Notes: generated by a model not told the origin, from the letters alone. A DNA stretch of 64,000 nucleotides from Clostridium thermarum (GCF_006351925.1 NZ_CP040924.1:3539501-3603500); one strand, 5' to 3'; counted from the stretch's first letter, positions 1 to 8,957 are shown. Made by a program: numbers and translations.

Positions 1-785
1 CCACCCACAAGCGCCACTAGCTCTCCCGGCTTAATACTGATATTTATGTCATCCAGTAAACGCTTTTCTGCTTTGCCTTTGAACATCCCCCTGTTTTCTT
101 TAACTACCTTGCCAATACCAATGGCCTCAATGCTTAAACCTTTTGTTATGACTTCATAAACAAGCTTGTCATTATAGAAAATAAACTTAGTATTTCCTAT
201 AAAAATGACGTCTCCCTCTTTCAACGCCTTCTCCGAACCGATAGCTTCTCCGTTGAGAAAGGTGCCGTTAGTACTTCCTAAATCCTTCAGATAGAATCCG
301 CTTTTCCTTCTAAATATCTCTGCATGCTTTCTGGATACTGAACTATGTTTTATAGCTATAGTGTTATCATCTGTTCTGCCGATTGTTATGCTTTGTGCTT
401 CATTAATAAAGTAATTTCTCCACTTCTGGTTTCCTTCTCCATGAATAACAGTGTAGACCATGCTTATGCCTTCGGAGTTTCTATTAACCAAGTCATCAAT
501 TCTGATAATATCACCATTTTTTAGTTCCGCTTTGATAACCTTTTGCTGGTTGATAATTATCCCATTGGTGCTTTGATTATCTTCTATTATGCATCTGCCA
601 TCCTTAAATACAATAAACCCATGTTGATTTGACACAATACTTGACTTAAGTACAATATCATTGTCCTGTCCTCTTCCAAAGGAGAGCTTTTCCTTTCCGA
701 ATTGTTCTAATTCAATTGTACTTACTACATTTTCATGGTATTGAATAGATAAAATATGGCTTAATTTATTACTTTCATCTCTCAA
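1..785 (-). CDS. FHA-domain ABC transporter ATPase, N-terminal part (cut by window edge)
   Basis: The frame is open from a TTG at 785 to the left edge, giving 261 codons of the N-terminus. The TTG is preceded by GAGGTGG at good spacing; an upstream in-frame ATG lacks a site. Two forkhead-associated phosphopeptide-binding domains are visible. The first has GR at residues 37-38, S52..H55 and NG at 74-75. The second has GR at 136-137, SRKH at 151-154 and STNG at 171-174. From about residue 241 the start of an ABC ATPase appears (LLDDINISIKPGELVALVGG), and the Walker A motif would follow just past the edge. Proteins of this layout normally continue into an ATPase and an ABC-2 permease. The transported substrate is unknown. 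The FHA domains imply control by Ser/Thr phosphorylation (inference). Confidence 0.85.
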   Translation of the reverse strand, partial: MRDESNKLSHILSIQYHENVVSTIELEQFGKEKLSFGRGQDNDIVLKSSIVSNQHGFIVFKDGRCIIEDNQSTNGIIINQQKVIKAELKNGDIIRIDDLVNRNSEGISMVYTVIHGEGNQKWRNYFINEAQSITIGRTDDNTIAIKHSSVSRKHAEIFRRKSGFYLKDLGSTNGTFLNGEAIGSEKALKEGDVIFIGNTKFIFYNDKLVYEVITKGLSIEAIGIGKVVKENRGMFKGKAEKRLLDDINISIKPGELVALVG

Positions 786-977
786 ATCGCCCACCTCTTT
801 TGTACATAACATATTATTAGAAAATATATTCATTATTGTAATATAAATACCTATTAAAATAAATAGTAAATTGTGTGCTTTGCAACACTATAGTTTCACT
901 GAGTATAGTCTATAAATTAAAAGCATTTAAGACACGAAGTATATTATATATTTTTAAAACATTGTTCGTGTTTTCAC

Positions 978-1006
978 TTGACTTGTACAACCTCATATAA
1001 TAATAT
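978..1006 (+). promoter_or_regulatory. SigA-type promoter of the purine permease gene
   Basis: TTGACT (978-983) and TAATAT (1001-1006) are separated by 17 bases, 58 bases upstream of the start codon. The 786-1063 gap is otherwise AT-rich and must also hold the promoter of the leftward FHA/ABC gene, which I could not place. No conserved purine riboswitch core was recognised. Confidence 0.5.
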
Positions 1007-1063
1007 ATTAATGCAAAAACTAAATAGTAAGAAACCTAGAAGATCTTACATAGGAGGATTCAA

Positions 1064-2392
1064 ATGAAAAATACTAATGAGAAGAAAAGTCCAGAATTGC
1101 TGGAAAGAATGTTCAACTTAAAAGAGCATAATACCAATGTTAAAAGGGAAGTAGTAGCGGGCTTAACTATCTTTATGACCATGGCATATATCTTAGGTGT
1201 ACAACCCTCAGTGCTCAGTGCTGCAGGCATGCCAGAAGGTGCAATTTTTACTGCTACGGCCCTATCTTCTTTGGTAGCTACCCTGGTAATGGCCCTTTAC
1301 GCAAAGCTTCCCTTTGCTCTGGCACCAGGCATGGGCCCGAATTTCTTTTTTGCTTACACTGTTGTAGGTATGATGGGCTATTCCTTCCAAATGGCATTAA
1401 CCGCAGTCCTTATTGAAGGATTAATCTTTATTCTTCTTACCTTTTTTAATGTAAGAGAAGCTATAATAAACGCTATACCTTCTAACATAAAAAAAGCGGT
1501 TTCCGTTGGAATTGGCCTGTTTGTTGCTTTTATAGGTGTAAAGAATTCCGGCATTATTATAATTGACGATGCCAAAAACTTAACCATTGGAAACATTGTT
1601 TCCGGTTCCGGTCTTTTAGCTATAATCGGTATATTGATTACCGGATATTTGTTTGCTAAAAATATAAAGGGTTCCTTACTTATTGGCATTGCTGTTACAA
1701 CCTTAATTGGTATACCTATGGGTATAACTAATCTTCCAGAGAATTTCGGTATTATTTCCATGCCGCCATCTTTATCCCCAATACTTTTTAAGTTTGATTT
1801 TTCTAATGTATTTACTGTTGATATGCTGGTGATTGTGTTTACATTCCTGTTCGTAGACCTCTTTGATACGGTAGGTACCTTGGTAGGTGTATGTACAAAG
1901 GCAAAGATGCTGGATGAGAAAGGTAATGTACCAAGAGCAAAACAAGCCCTTATGGCAGACGCAATAGGTACCACTTTTGGTGCTATAGTTGGAACAAGTA
2001 CCGTGACAACCTTTGTGGAGAGTGCCTCAGGAGTTGCTGCTGGCGGAAGAACTGGACTTACTTCACTGACTACCGGATTAATGTTTGGAGTTGCCCTGTT
2101 CTTTTCACCACTTTTCTTAATGATACCTGCTGCTGCAACAGCGCCGGCATTGATTATGGTAGGACTGTTTATGATGTCACCGATAAACGAAATTGATCTG
2201 GATGACTTTACAGAGGCAATTCCAGCTTTCTTAACTATTATAATGATGCCTTTCAGCTACAGCATAGCGGAAGGTATAGTATTTGGTATTGTAAGCTACG
2301 TAGTCCTAAAGGTTCTAACAGGAAAGTTTAAGGATGTAACACTTTTGTTGTATGGACTTGTAGTGGCTTTCGTTTTAAAGTTCCTATTATAG
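1064..2392 (+). CDS. NCS2-family purine (hypoxanthine/guanine/adenine) permease
   Basis: A 442-residue hydrophobic protein of the AzgA/PbuG branch of the NCS2 transporters, which import purine bases by proton symport across the cytoplasmic membrane. The family pattern is clear: an N-terminal REVVAGLTIFMTMAYILGVQP segment, then LAPGMGPNFFFAYTVV, FLFVDLFDTVGTLVGV and GTSTVTTFVESASGVAAGGRTGL, with 12 or more membrane segments and the usual family length. GGAGG lies 9 bases before the ATG. It has its own promoter and terminator and appears monocistronic. Which purine it carries cannot be told from sequence. Confidence 0.93.
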   Translation: MKNTNEKKSPELLERMFNLKEHNTNVKREVVAGLTIFMTMAYILGVQPSVLSAAGMPEGAIFTATALSSLVATLVMALYAKLPFALAPGMGPNFFFAYTVVGMMGYSFQMALTAVLIEGLIFILLTFFNVREAIINAIPSNIKKAVSVGIGLFVAFIGVKNSGIIIIDDAKNLTIGNIVSGSGLLAIIGILITGYLFAKNIKGSLLIGIAVTTLIGIPMGITNLPENFGIISMPPSLSPILFKFDFSNVFTVDMLVIVFTFLFVDLFDTVGTLVGVCTKAKMLDEKGNVPRAKQALMADAIGTTFGAIVGTSTVTTFVESASGVAAGGRTGLTSLTTGLMFGVALFFSPLFLMIPAAATAPALIMVGLFMMSPINEIDLDDFTEAIPAFLTIIMMPFSYSIAEGIVFGIVSYVVLKVLTGKFKDVTLLLYGLVVAFVLKFLL

Positions 2393-2445
2393 TACAATCT
2401 CAGGATTATTCAATTTATAATAAATAACTTCAACATGTTTCTGAA

Positions 2446-2477
2446 GACCCGCGTAAACTAAGCGGGTCCTTTATTTT
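2446..2477 (+). terminator. Rho-independent terminator after the purine permease
   Basis: GACCCGC (2446-2452) pairs with GCGGGTC (2462-2468) across a 9-base loop and is followed by CTTTATTTT. Confidence 0.85.
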
Positions 2478-2562
2478 ACCTACTTTTTTCTTCACATAAT
2501 ATGCATATTCAAGTAAAATTAGATTATAGTTTACTGTTAGTAATTTAATAGGGAGGATTTTT

Positions 2563-2937
2563 ATGGAATGGAAAGATAGAAAAAGATTTTTAGGACTGCC
2601 CCTATCCTTTACAAGATATAGGCTTGAAAACAATAGACTTTATGTTAACAAAGGCTTTTTCTCTACTATAGAAGACGAACTTGTTATGTATAGGGTTCTG
2701 GACGTCAGACTTAAGCGTACCTTATGGGACAAAATATTTGGCGTAGGTACAATAATCCTATATACAGCAGATGAAACTCACAAGGAGCTTATTCTTGAAA
2801 AAATAAAGCATTCAAAAGAAGTGCGAACTATGATCAGTGAAATTGCTGAGCAAGAAAGAGCCAGGCTTGGAATTAAGGGTAGAGAACTTTACGGCGTAGC
2901 TGATAACCCTGATGATATAGATGATGACAACATTTAG
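2563..2937 (+). CDS. Bacterial PH-domain (YdbS/YdbT-like) protein
   Basis: A 124-residue soluble protein that looks like a single bacterial pleckstrin-homology domain (DUF304/bPH_2 type). The pattern is FTRYRLENNRLYVNKGFFST, then EDELVMYRVLDVRLKRTLWDKIFGVGTIILYT, then a C-terminal helix. It is shorter than membrane-bound YdbT proteins and has no membrane helix. GGGAGG lies 6 bases before the ATG. The acidic tail (DNPDDIDDDN) is unremarkable. Proposed roles of the family (membrane or stress related) are weakly supported, so I assign no function. Confidence 0.75.
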   Translation: MEWKDRKRFLGLPLSFTRYRLENNRLYVNKGFFSTIEDELVMYRVLDVRLKRTLWDKIFGVGTIILYTADETHKELILEKIKHSKEVRTMISEIAEQERARLGIKGRELYGVADNPDDIDDDNI

Positions 2938-2997
2938 TCCTTCCTCCGTCAACTCAAAAATATACACAGGCACATATATTTTATCCACAAAATAAAA

Positions 2998-3041
2998 GGA
3001 GCTTGTCACGGGTTGTTGATACTTGCCACAAGCTCCCTTTT
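2998..3041. terminator. Bidirectional terminator between convergent genes
   Basis: GGAGCTTGT (2998-3006) pairs with ACAAGCTCC (3028-3036) with T-rich tracts on both sides (CTTTTCC on +, CTTTTATTTT on -). It serves both the PH-domain gene and the leftward flippase gene. Confidence 0.8.
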
Positions 3042-3052
3042 CCTTCTATTTA

Positions 3053-4492
3053 CTATTTCCTTAATAACAGCTCTTTCAATTCATTTAAGGTAAAGGCTTT
3101 GGTCAAAAATATTGCTGCGAAATACACCGTTCCGGCTACAGAAATTATATATAGGGCGTTTGCAGTGATAAGCTTCATTAAATAGACTGTAGCTGCAAGG
3201 CACATACCGCTTATCAGTATCTTCAATATATATCTATTTTCATATTGTATTTTCAGCACCTCATTGGCATACTTTTTCATAAGCATGTAGTTGATGATTT
3301 CACTGATCAAGGTATTGATGGCAGCCCCCTCTATTCCAAAATGGGGTATCAACAGAGCATTTCCAATAATATTGTAAACTGCAGATACGGATACTGCCTT
3401 CATATACTTCTTCTGCTGTCCCCAAGCATTGAGCTCATAGCCGTAAATTTCCCTTATGGACAATATGGCAATATAGACCATCAATATTGTAAAAGTATTG
3501 GCTGCAATTAAATAGTCATCCTTATATAAGGTACTCATTATTTCCTTGTTTAATATAAAGGCCCCCAGAAAAATTGGGATGCAAATTGTTATCATAAGCT
3601 TTCTCAGCTTATTAATAATCAAAGTCAATGTCTCATGCTTTCCTTCATTAAAGTTACTTATGAGCATAGGATAAACAGGAGTAAAGAAAAAGCTGATAAC
3701 CAGAATCAAGGCACTTGCTATTCTGTAAACGGAGTTATACAGTCCTACTTCATAATTGGTTTTTAGAACTCCCAGCATCAGTGTATCCATGTTTAAATTA
3801 ACTAAGGCAAAGATACCATTAAAAAAGAAGGGCCAGGATTCACCCAGCAGGGCTTTATACTCTCTTATATTAAATCTAAAGCTAAACCGCTGCTTTTGCC
3901 TTTTTATATACGCCCAGAACAAATATCCGCTGGAAGCAAAGGTTGCTATCACCAAACTGATTGGCACAATATATATGGACCTACTGATTCCGGAACCAAT
4001 AAGGGCACCGATGAGGATACAATAAACAACATTTTTTATTATTACAGAGATGGAGCTGTATTTCATCTCTTCAATACCATTAAATACCCAATCTATATAA
4101 AAGGAAGAACCTAAAATAGTTAATCCATTTATAAGCAGCATAATTTTAAAGTTTTTATCCTCTTGTATAAATAAAGTTACTATGCACAGCAGAATGAATA
4201 CAATTATGGCCAGCACAATCCTCAGGCTAACGATTGTGTCCACAGTCTTCTTTAGGGACTTCCTATTCTTACTGGCCTCTATCACGCCAAGACCGTACAG
4301 TCCAAAGGATGCAAGGTAAAAGAAATACATCACCACTATATTTACAAAGCTTATAATACCAAATTGCCCCGGACCAAAGACGTTTGCAACGTACACCATT
4401 ATGGCAAAATTTAAAATTTGACTAGTTATGTTTCCAAAGGAAACGTAAAAAAAATTTTTAAAGAATGTAGAAAATCTAATATTTCTCAGCAT
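3053..4492 (-). CDS. Wzx-type polysaccharide flippase (MOP superfamily)
   Basis: A 479-residue membrane protein of the oligosaccharide flippase family, which moves lipid-linked glycans across the cytoplasmic membrane. The N-terminus (SFGNITSQILNFAIMVYVAN, then FGPGQFGIISF) is typical, and about 12-14 hydrophobic segments follow to the C-terminus. AGGAG lies a few bases before the ATG. It sits 44 bases downstream of the TraB/GumN lipoprotein gene and may be cotranscribed with it. No glycosyltransferase lies nearby, so this flippase is orphaned from the capsule-type locus at the right end of the window. Its substrate is unknown. Confidence 0.85.
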   Translation of the reverse strand: MLRNIRFSTFFKNFFYVSFGNITSQILNFAIMVYVANVFGPGQFGIISFVNIVVMYFFYLASFGLYGLGVIEASKNRKSLKKTVDTIVSLRIVLAIIVFILLCIVTLFIQEDKNFKIMLLINGLTILGSSFYIDWVFNGIEEMKYSSISVIIKNVVYCILIGALIGSGISRSIYIVPISLVIATFASSGYLFWAYIKRQKQRFSFRFNIREYKALLGESWPFFFNGIFALVNLNMDTLMLGVLKTNYEVGLYNSVYRIASALILVISFFFTPVYPMLISNFNEGKHETLTLIINKLRKLMITICIPIFLGAFILNKEIMSTLYKDDYLIAANTFTILMVYIAILSIREIYGYELNAWGQQKKYMKAVSVSAVYNIIGNALLIPHFGIEGAAINTLISEIINYMLMKKYANEVLKIQYENRYILKILISGMCLAATVYLMKLITANALYIISVAGTVYFAAIFLTKAFTLNELKELLLRK

Positions 4493-4536
4493 GTTTTTCT
4501 CCTAATAACAGGTCCTATTATCCTGTCCTCTGCATT

Positions 4537-5538
4537 TTATTTTCTTATTACTGTATACCCCTTATCCTGAAGCATCTTTACAATACCGTCCTCACCAATT
4601 AAATGAGCCAGTCCAGCAACTACAAAATAAGTATCTCCGGTATTTAAATAGCCTTCAATCTTTGAGGTCATATTTATATTTCTATCTAATATCATCTTTT
4701 TATAGTAGTTTGTACTCCTATCTTCCTCTCCCAAGGCCTTAAGCATGGCAGATTCATCTCCAGACTTATAGATTTCAAATAGCTCATCCAAGTCTTTTTT
4801 GGTCTCTTCAAGATTAGTCAGGCTCATTATAAAATACTTTTCCTGCTCTTCGTCAGTAAAGTTGTTCAGCATATCAAACTGGAACTCTGCACCTTCCAGT
4901 TCTTCTATCCTCTTATTACCCTTCGCCTTATTCATAAAGTACATATCTATGCCATAGTTTGCATCATAGCCTGCCTTTTTCATCTGATACCCTGATAAAA
5001 AGGACCCAAAGGACCATATTTTTTGAGTTTTCAATAGGGTATAGTTAAAGTCAAGCTCCTCACAAACCTCATCAATCTTCTTTTTTCCTTCCTCAGAGAG
5101 ATGGTCCAGTACCGTTTCTCCATTGGTATATACCAACTGAAAGGCCTGGTCTGTAAGCTTAGCTGTATTTGTCATGTCAATTTCTCCAACCACCACATCC
5201 GAGCTTTCAAAGGCATCCTCCACTACCTGATGCAGAGGATACAAATTCTTATCGCCCACATGTATAGAGCCATACATGTATACTTTAGTATTATCCTTAT
5301 TTAGTTCCCAAAGAAAGCCCTTAACATCACCATATTTCTTTTCCGTTGAAGCTTCCTCTTTTTCTTCAACATCAGCTCTTTTTTCTTTCTTCTTGACGTC
5401 CACATTACTGCTGGTTACCTTTGCATCTTCCTTTTCTAATGCAACCTCTTCCCTATTACAGGCTGCCCCAACAAACAGTGTCATAATCAATGTAAGCATT
5501 AGAATCAATGCATTTGCTCGCCTTATAAAACTTCTCAT
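4537..5538 (-). CDS. TraB/GumN-family lipoprotein
   Basis: A 333-residue protein with a lipoprotein signal peptide: an N-terminal hydrophobic stretch ends in VGAACN, so Cys27 would be lipidated. A lysine/glutamate-rich linker of about 40 residues follows, then a TraB/GumN domain. The diagnostic pieces are VYMYGSIHVGDKNLYP, VVGEIDMTN and, at the C-terminus, YFVVAGLAHLIGEDGIVKML. Family members are proposed metalloprotease-like proteins related to Tiki, but bacterial function is not settled. GGGAGGGG lies before the ATG. Expected location is the outer face of the cytoplasmic membrane. Confidence 0.85.
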   Translation of the reverse strand: MRSFIRRANALILMLTLIMTLFVGAACNREEVALEKEDAKVTSSNVDVKKKEKRADVEEKEEASTEKKYGDVKGFLWELNKDNTKVYMYGSIHVGDKNLYPLHQVVEDAFESSDVVVGEIDMTNTAKLTDQAFQLVYTNGETVLDHLSEEGKKKIDEVCEELDFNYTLLKTQKIWSFGSFLSGYQMKKAGYDANYGIDMYFMNKAKGNKRIEELEGAEFQFDMLNNFTDEEQEKYFIMSLTNLEETKKDLDELFEIYKSGDESAMLKALGEEDRSTNYYKKMILDRNINMTSKIEGYLNTGDTYFVVAGLAHLIGEDGIVKMLQDKGYTVIRK

Positions 5539-5673
5539 ACTACCCCTCCCAATAAAATACCATAAATATATTTTATTCTATAAGAAATGTATTAGCAAAT
5601 GCAAAAAAGAATGGTAAATTATACATGGTAAATTATGTCACAAATCAAAATTATATAAATTCAATCTTTATTA

Positions 5674-5799
5674 ATGGAGGTGGATAGAATATTGTTTAAA
5701 AGAGCATTAGTATTAATACTTTCATTAATTTACTTTACAGTATTAGGAGCTTATAGCAACAAACCTACGGTAGAGATTGATATTGTACTTAGTGATGAT
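5674..5799 (+). pseudogene. N-terminal stub of a secreted protein, cut by a transposase fragment
   Basis: The first 42 codons of an open frame have a Gly-Gly-rich RBS region upstream and a hydrophobic signal-like segment (ALVLILSLIYFTVLGAYSN). After about 5799 the frame reads only the antisense of an IS256-type transposase and stops at 5880, so the host gene is interrupted. The LGAYSN motif looks like a lipobox LGAC whose Cys has become Tyr, though this could be original. Function is not recognisable. Confidence 0.45.
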
Positions 5800-6090
5800 T
5801 TGTCTATTAAAGCCTTCAAGTGCATTCGTAGTGTATATTATCCTACGTATTTCTGGTGGGAAATCAAAATATGTAGATAAGTTTTCCCAATTGTTATGCC
5901 ATGACTGTATAACTATTGGATATTTGCTTCCCCAATTAGCCTCAAGGAATTGTTGAATGATGTTACCGAAAAGCCGTTGCATTAAGCCATCCTTGCCAAC
6001 TAAGTCCTCCATGCTTTTGCATCTCTTTAATTCCTTTTTCAGATCAATATCCGGTATATCTAGTTCCTTCATAACTATTTCTCCTCTCAT
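5800..6090 (-). pseudogene. IS256-family (Mutator-type) transposase remnant with internal deletion
   Basis: The first about 51 residues match an IS256 transposase N-terminus (MEDLVGKDGLMQRLF, then NIIQQFLEA). They are fused in frame to the C-terminal region (WGSKYPIVIQSWHNNWENL, then STYFDFPPEIRRIIYTTNALEGFNRQ). A full transposase is about 390-410 residues, so roughly 240 residues, including most of the DDE catalytic core, are missing. Similarity ends at about 5800, after which the frame runs out at 5743. GGAGAAATAGTT precedes an ATG at 6072. It cannot be an active transposase. Confidence 0.85.
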
Positions 6091-6140
6091 ATAATTCTTT
6101 AGTTATTATTTTCATGTTTACCAGATACACATACAAATAA

Positions 6141-6180
6141 GAACATCCATAGATTTGATTTAAGCAATCTATGGATGCTC
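6141..6180 (-). terminator. Terminator of the M28 peptidase gene
   Basis: CATCCATAGATT (6144-6155) pairs perfectly with AATCTATGGATG (6166-6177). The leftward transcript continues into TTCTTATTTG. Confidence 0.75.
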
Positions 6181-6184
6181 ACCC

Positions 6185-8131
6185 CTATTTACATAACCCT
6201 TCTTCTATTTTTTCTAATTCATTTTCATTTATAAAAACATTAATCTTTTCTGTATCTCCTTCAAACCAATTGATTCGTATTCCTGTAATTTTTTCTCCCT
6301 GATACTCTACAGTTTCTTCAAAACCTTTAGAGATTATTAAATGAAATACATTTTTTCCCTTATATATTTGTTTATATATTGAAGTAATATTATTATCTTC
6401 TTTATTTCTTAGTATTTTGAAGTCAGAAGGTAGTATTACAGTCTGGTCAATAATATAATGTTCTTTATCACTCCATGAATTCTCTCCTAATAGTTTAATA
6501 TTTAAAACCTCTCCAGTGTCTTTATGCTTATAGGTAAGATCTATCCTATCTATGTCATTTATATTATATGTCATATTATATACTCTATCCTTTACTGCGT
6601 TTTCTCCTTCTCTTGGTTTGATTTCTTGTTTTATCTCTCCTAATACAAAGCTATAGCTACCAAGTTTCACCGGTAAATATATCTCGTCATATATATCTTT
6701 TAATTGGTCCATCTTTGAAAACTTTAGCGAACTATTTTCTACTAATATCGTTATATCATTAATAGAAATAAACTTATATTGTCCATACTCTAATTCTTTT
6801 TTAGATTTTTCAATTACTTCTTCCTGTTCTTCAGTAAAGGGTGACTCTCTGAAACTGTCATTGTTGCTTTTGAGACTAAAACTATTCTTATCATTAGCAA
6901 TAATATAACTAAATAATTCATCACTTAGCCTCTCTAAATATTCATAGTCAACAAGATCTGCCTTATCATTTGAACTATGTATATTCTCTATGCTCTTCTG
7001 ACCAAGATTAACTGCCGCAATATTGTTATTCAAAAATGAAATATGGTCACTTTCATAGCCCTCATCCACAACCTCACATTTAAATCCTCTACCTCTAAAG
7101 TGTTCATCAATAGATTGGGTCAATTCCTTATCTTTACTTGATCCGCATATTAATAGTAAGTCTTTATCTTTAGAAATTCCCACAGTGTCTACATTAATGT
7201 TATAGATACTGCTATATTCTCCTTTAATGCTATCAACGAAAGCTGTACTTCCTTGCCTTCCTGACTCCTCACCATTAAACAAGCAGATTAAAATATCTGA
7301 TTGAGGCTGCCTATCTTCATAATATTTTTTCAACTTATCCGCCACATCTAAAACTACCGCAATACCTGTAGAATTATCTGTTGCACCGGGAATTAGAATA
7401 TTGTCTAAAACTCCCACATGGTCAAAATGGGCAGATACTACTATAGCTTTTCTTTCATTAGTTCCAGATATTTTCCCAATCATATTATTTACTAGAATAT
7501 TCTGTTGCTCCAACGAGTATTTGAGTTCAACACTGCTCACTTCCGTTGACTTGAAAAAATCATAAACATCATCACTTATTTGAACAATAGGAAAGTTCTG
7601 CTGAGATACATTTATATTTAACTTAAAATTGTCTTCCTTCACGAAAATACCTTTACACTTTCCATAAATATCTTTTACTTTAGAATAATCTTCAAGAATA
7701 ACAAAACTATCTTTAAAATTTTCATCATATGCATTTAAAGTTACTGTAGCGGTAAGATCCAACTCAGCAATATAATTTTGAGGAGCAAAATCTTTTCCAT
7801 ATGCAAAATTTTTCATTTCACCATTACTCAATTTAGCAGATAGCCTTATATTTGAATTATCCATTTTATAGTATTGATGAGAGTACTCTTGATAAAAAGA
7901 GTTTCCTTTCAGTTTCTCAAGTCCTTTCTTTTCCATAACTTCACTCAAAAACGCCTCTGTATTTCTATTTCCATCAGTTCCAGTTAATCTCCCCTTGAAA
8001 TAATCAGATGTCAAATACTCAACAAATTCTTTTTTATTATAGTTATTAATATCAAATATCTGCTCATTTTTACATGATGTCATACCTATAATAGATATTA
8101 TAAAAATGATTAAACATAACATTCTTTTCAT
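6185..8131 (-). CDS. M28-family zinc aminopeptidase lipoprotein
   Basis: About 648 residues with a lipoprotein signal (IIGMTSCKN, lipidated Cys at residue 20 from the chosen start). GGGGGTG precedes the ATG at 8131; a GTG two codons upstream is inside the RBS spacing. The catalytic domain (about 215-425) carries the M28 ligands in order: SAHFDHVG, GATDNSTG, NGEESG, NVDTVG and SDHISF. The central region before it resembles a PA-type insertion. The last about 220 residues form an extra C-terminal domain that I do not recognise. Expected to be membrane-anchored outside the cell and to trim peptides. It diverges from a small secreted protein gene. Confidence 0.88.
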   Translation of the reverse strand: MKRMLCLIIFIISIIGMTSCKNEQIFDINNYNKKEFVEYLTSDYFKGRLTGTDGNRNTEAFLSEVMEKKGLEKLKGNSFYQEYSHQYYKMDNSNIRLSAKLSNGEMKNFAYGKDFAPQNYIAELDLTATVTLNAYDENFKDSFVILEDYSKVKDIYGKCKGIFVKEDNFKLNINVSQQNFPIVQISDDVYDFFKSTEVSSVELKYSLEQQNILVNNMIGKISGTNERKAIVVSAHFDHVGVLDNILIPGATDNSTGIAVVLDVADKLKKYYEDRQPQSDILICLFNGEESGRQGSTAFVDSIKGEYSSIYNINVDTVGISKDKDLLLICGSSKDKELTQSIDEHFRGRGFKCEVVDEGYESDHISFLNNNIAAVNLGQKSIENIHSSNDKADLVDYEYLERLSDELFSYIIANDKNSFSLKSNNDSFRESPFTEEQEEVIEKSKKELEYGQYKFISINDITILVENSSLKFSKMDQLKDIYDEIYLPVKLGSYSFVLGEIKQEIKPREGENAVKDRVYNMTYNINDIDRIDLTYKHKDTGEVLNIKLLGENSWSDKEHYIIDQTVILPSDFKILRNKEDNNITSIYKQIYKGKNVFHLIISKGFEETVEYQGEKITGIRINWFEGDTEKINVFINENELEKIEEGLCK

Positions 8132-8172
8132 AAACACACCCCCATAAATATCATTATTTTGTAATTATACTA

Positions 8173-8222
8173 TTTACATTACATAATTTCAATATTATAA
8201 TATTATTGTTATAATATTGAAA
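8173..8222 (+). promoter_or_regulatory. Consensus promoter overlapped by a 14-bp inverted repeat
   Basis: TTTACA (8173-8178) and TATAAT (8196-8201) have 17-base spacing. TTTCAATATTATAA (8187-8200) and TTATAATATTGAAA (8209-8222) form a perfect 14-bp inverted repeat with an 8-base spacer, and its left arm covers most of the -10. This geometry suggests a repressor operator for the small secreted protein gene, though an RNA stem-loop is also possible. Confidence 0.55.
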
Positions 8223-8256
8223 AACACTTCATAACAATTTAAGGGGGATGAATAAA

Positions 8257-8583
8257 ATGAGAAAAAATATCACTAAAAAAATGTTTGCTTTTCTCTTAAC
8301 AAGCGTTGTAATTCTAAGCTCTCCACTTAGTGCCTTGGCAGCAGACATTAAGCCAATGTATGTTCCATGTTACTACTGGGAAGATGGTCGTCACAGATAT
8401 TACAAAGTTGACAGTTATATGGAATATCGCACAAAAGCATACACTCACCCGCATTATATGAATGGTGTTAATTTTAACTGTACAGTTATAGCTGATATTT
8501 TACATGATAAATATCAGTGCTTATGCGGCGAAGGGTATGAAACAAAGACATATTATAATGAAGATCATCGCGTTGGTTATTAG
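8257..8583 (+). CDS. Small secreted protein of unknown function
   Basis: About 108 residues. AAGGGGG (8241-8247) sits 9 bases before the ATG at 8257; another in-frame ATG at 8248 abuts the RBS and is unlikely. A clear Sec signal peptide (FAFLLTSVVILSSPLSALAA) is followed by a mature part of about 75 residues rich in Tyr and His, with four cysteines (VPCYYW, FNCTVI, YQCLCGEGY) that could form disulfides outside the cell. I recognise no family. It is a stand-alone gene with its own promoter and terminator, next to but divergent from the M28 peptidase gene. Confidence 0.7.
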   Translation: MRKNITKKMFAFLLTSVVILSSPLSALAADIKPMYVPCYYWEDGRHRYYKVDSYMEYRTKAYTHPHYMNGVNFNCTVIADILHDKYQCLCGEGYETKTYYNEDHRVGY

Positions 8584-8636
8584 TAGTCAAAGTACATACT
8601 TAAATCAGTAACAATAAAGTTTAAGTCATGAAGTGA

Positions 8637-8668
8637 AAAGAAGTGGCTTTCCTATGACCACTTCTTTT
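8637..8668 (+). terminator. Terminator of the small secreted protein gene
   Basis: AAAGAAGTGG (8637-8646) pairs with CCACTTCTTT (8658-8667) over an 11-base loop, followed by a short T/A-rich tract. Confidence 0.6.
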
Positions 8669-8879
8669 GAAATTTCATTTCAACATTTTCATTAATCCAT
8701 TCTCATTATTAATATTTGTGTAATAACAAACATTAGAAGGAGTAAGACCTTAATTAAATATTGTATGACAGTTCTTTAGAACTGATGAATACTATGATGA
8801 ACTTAAAGTACAGTGCTTTCGCATAGTCATCCATAAAAAAGTCGACCTTTTCCTAGTTTTAAGTACTTTTATGCTACAA
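8669..8879. other. Gene-free stretch flanking the intron, possible decayed coding DNA
   Basis: No intact gene is present. On the + strand, the frame ending with TAG at 8886-8888 is open for about 38 codons (from the TGA at 8766) with protein-like content (FFRTDEYYDELKVQCFRIVI), but it has no start or RBS. This may be a fragment of an older gene or element. It forms the 3' exon side of the group II intron. Confidence 0.3.
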
Positions 8880-8889
8880 ATCGAGTAGG

Positions 8890-8957
8890 AGCTGAATAAT
8901 TATTTTATTCAGCGTCCTCTCACACCACCGTACGTACCGGCCTGGTATACGGCGGTT
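8890..8957 (-). ncRNA. Group II intron domains V and VI
   Basis: Domain V maps to about 8924-8957 (ACCGCCGTATACC paired with GGTACGTACGGTGGT). Domain VI follows as GCTGAATAA/TTATTCAGC (8893-8914), then TCCTACTCGAT at the 3' splice site. Domain V is the catalytic core of the ribozyme and domain VI normally carries the branch-point adenosine. Confidence 0.7.

Noticed and set aside
840..1063. Possible purine riboswitch before the purine permease gene
   Set aside because: No conserved purine-aptamer core or loop-loop motif is visible; the region shows a plain promoter and a short weak stem only.
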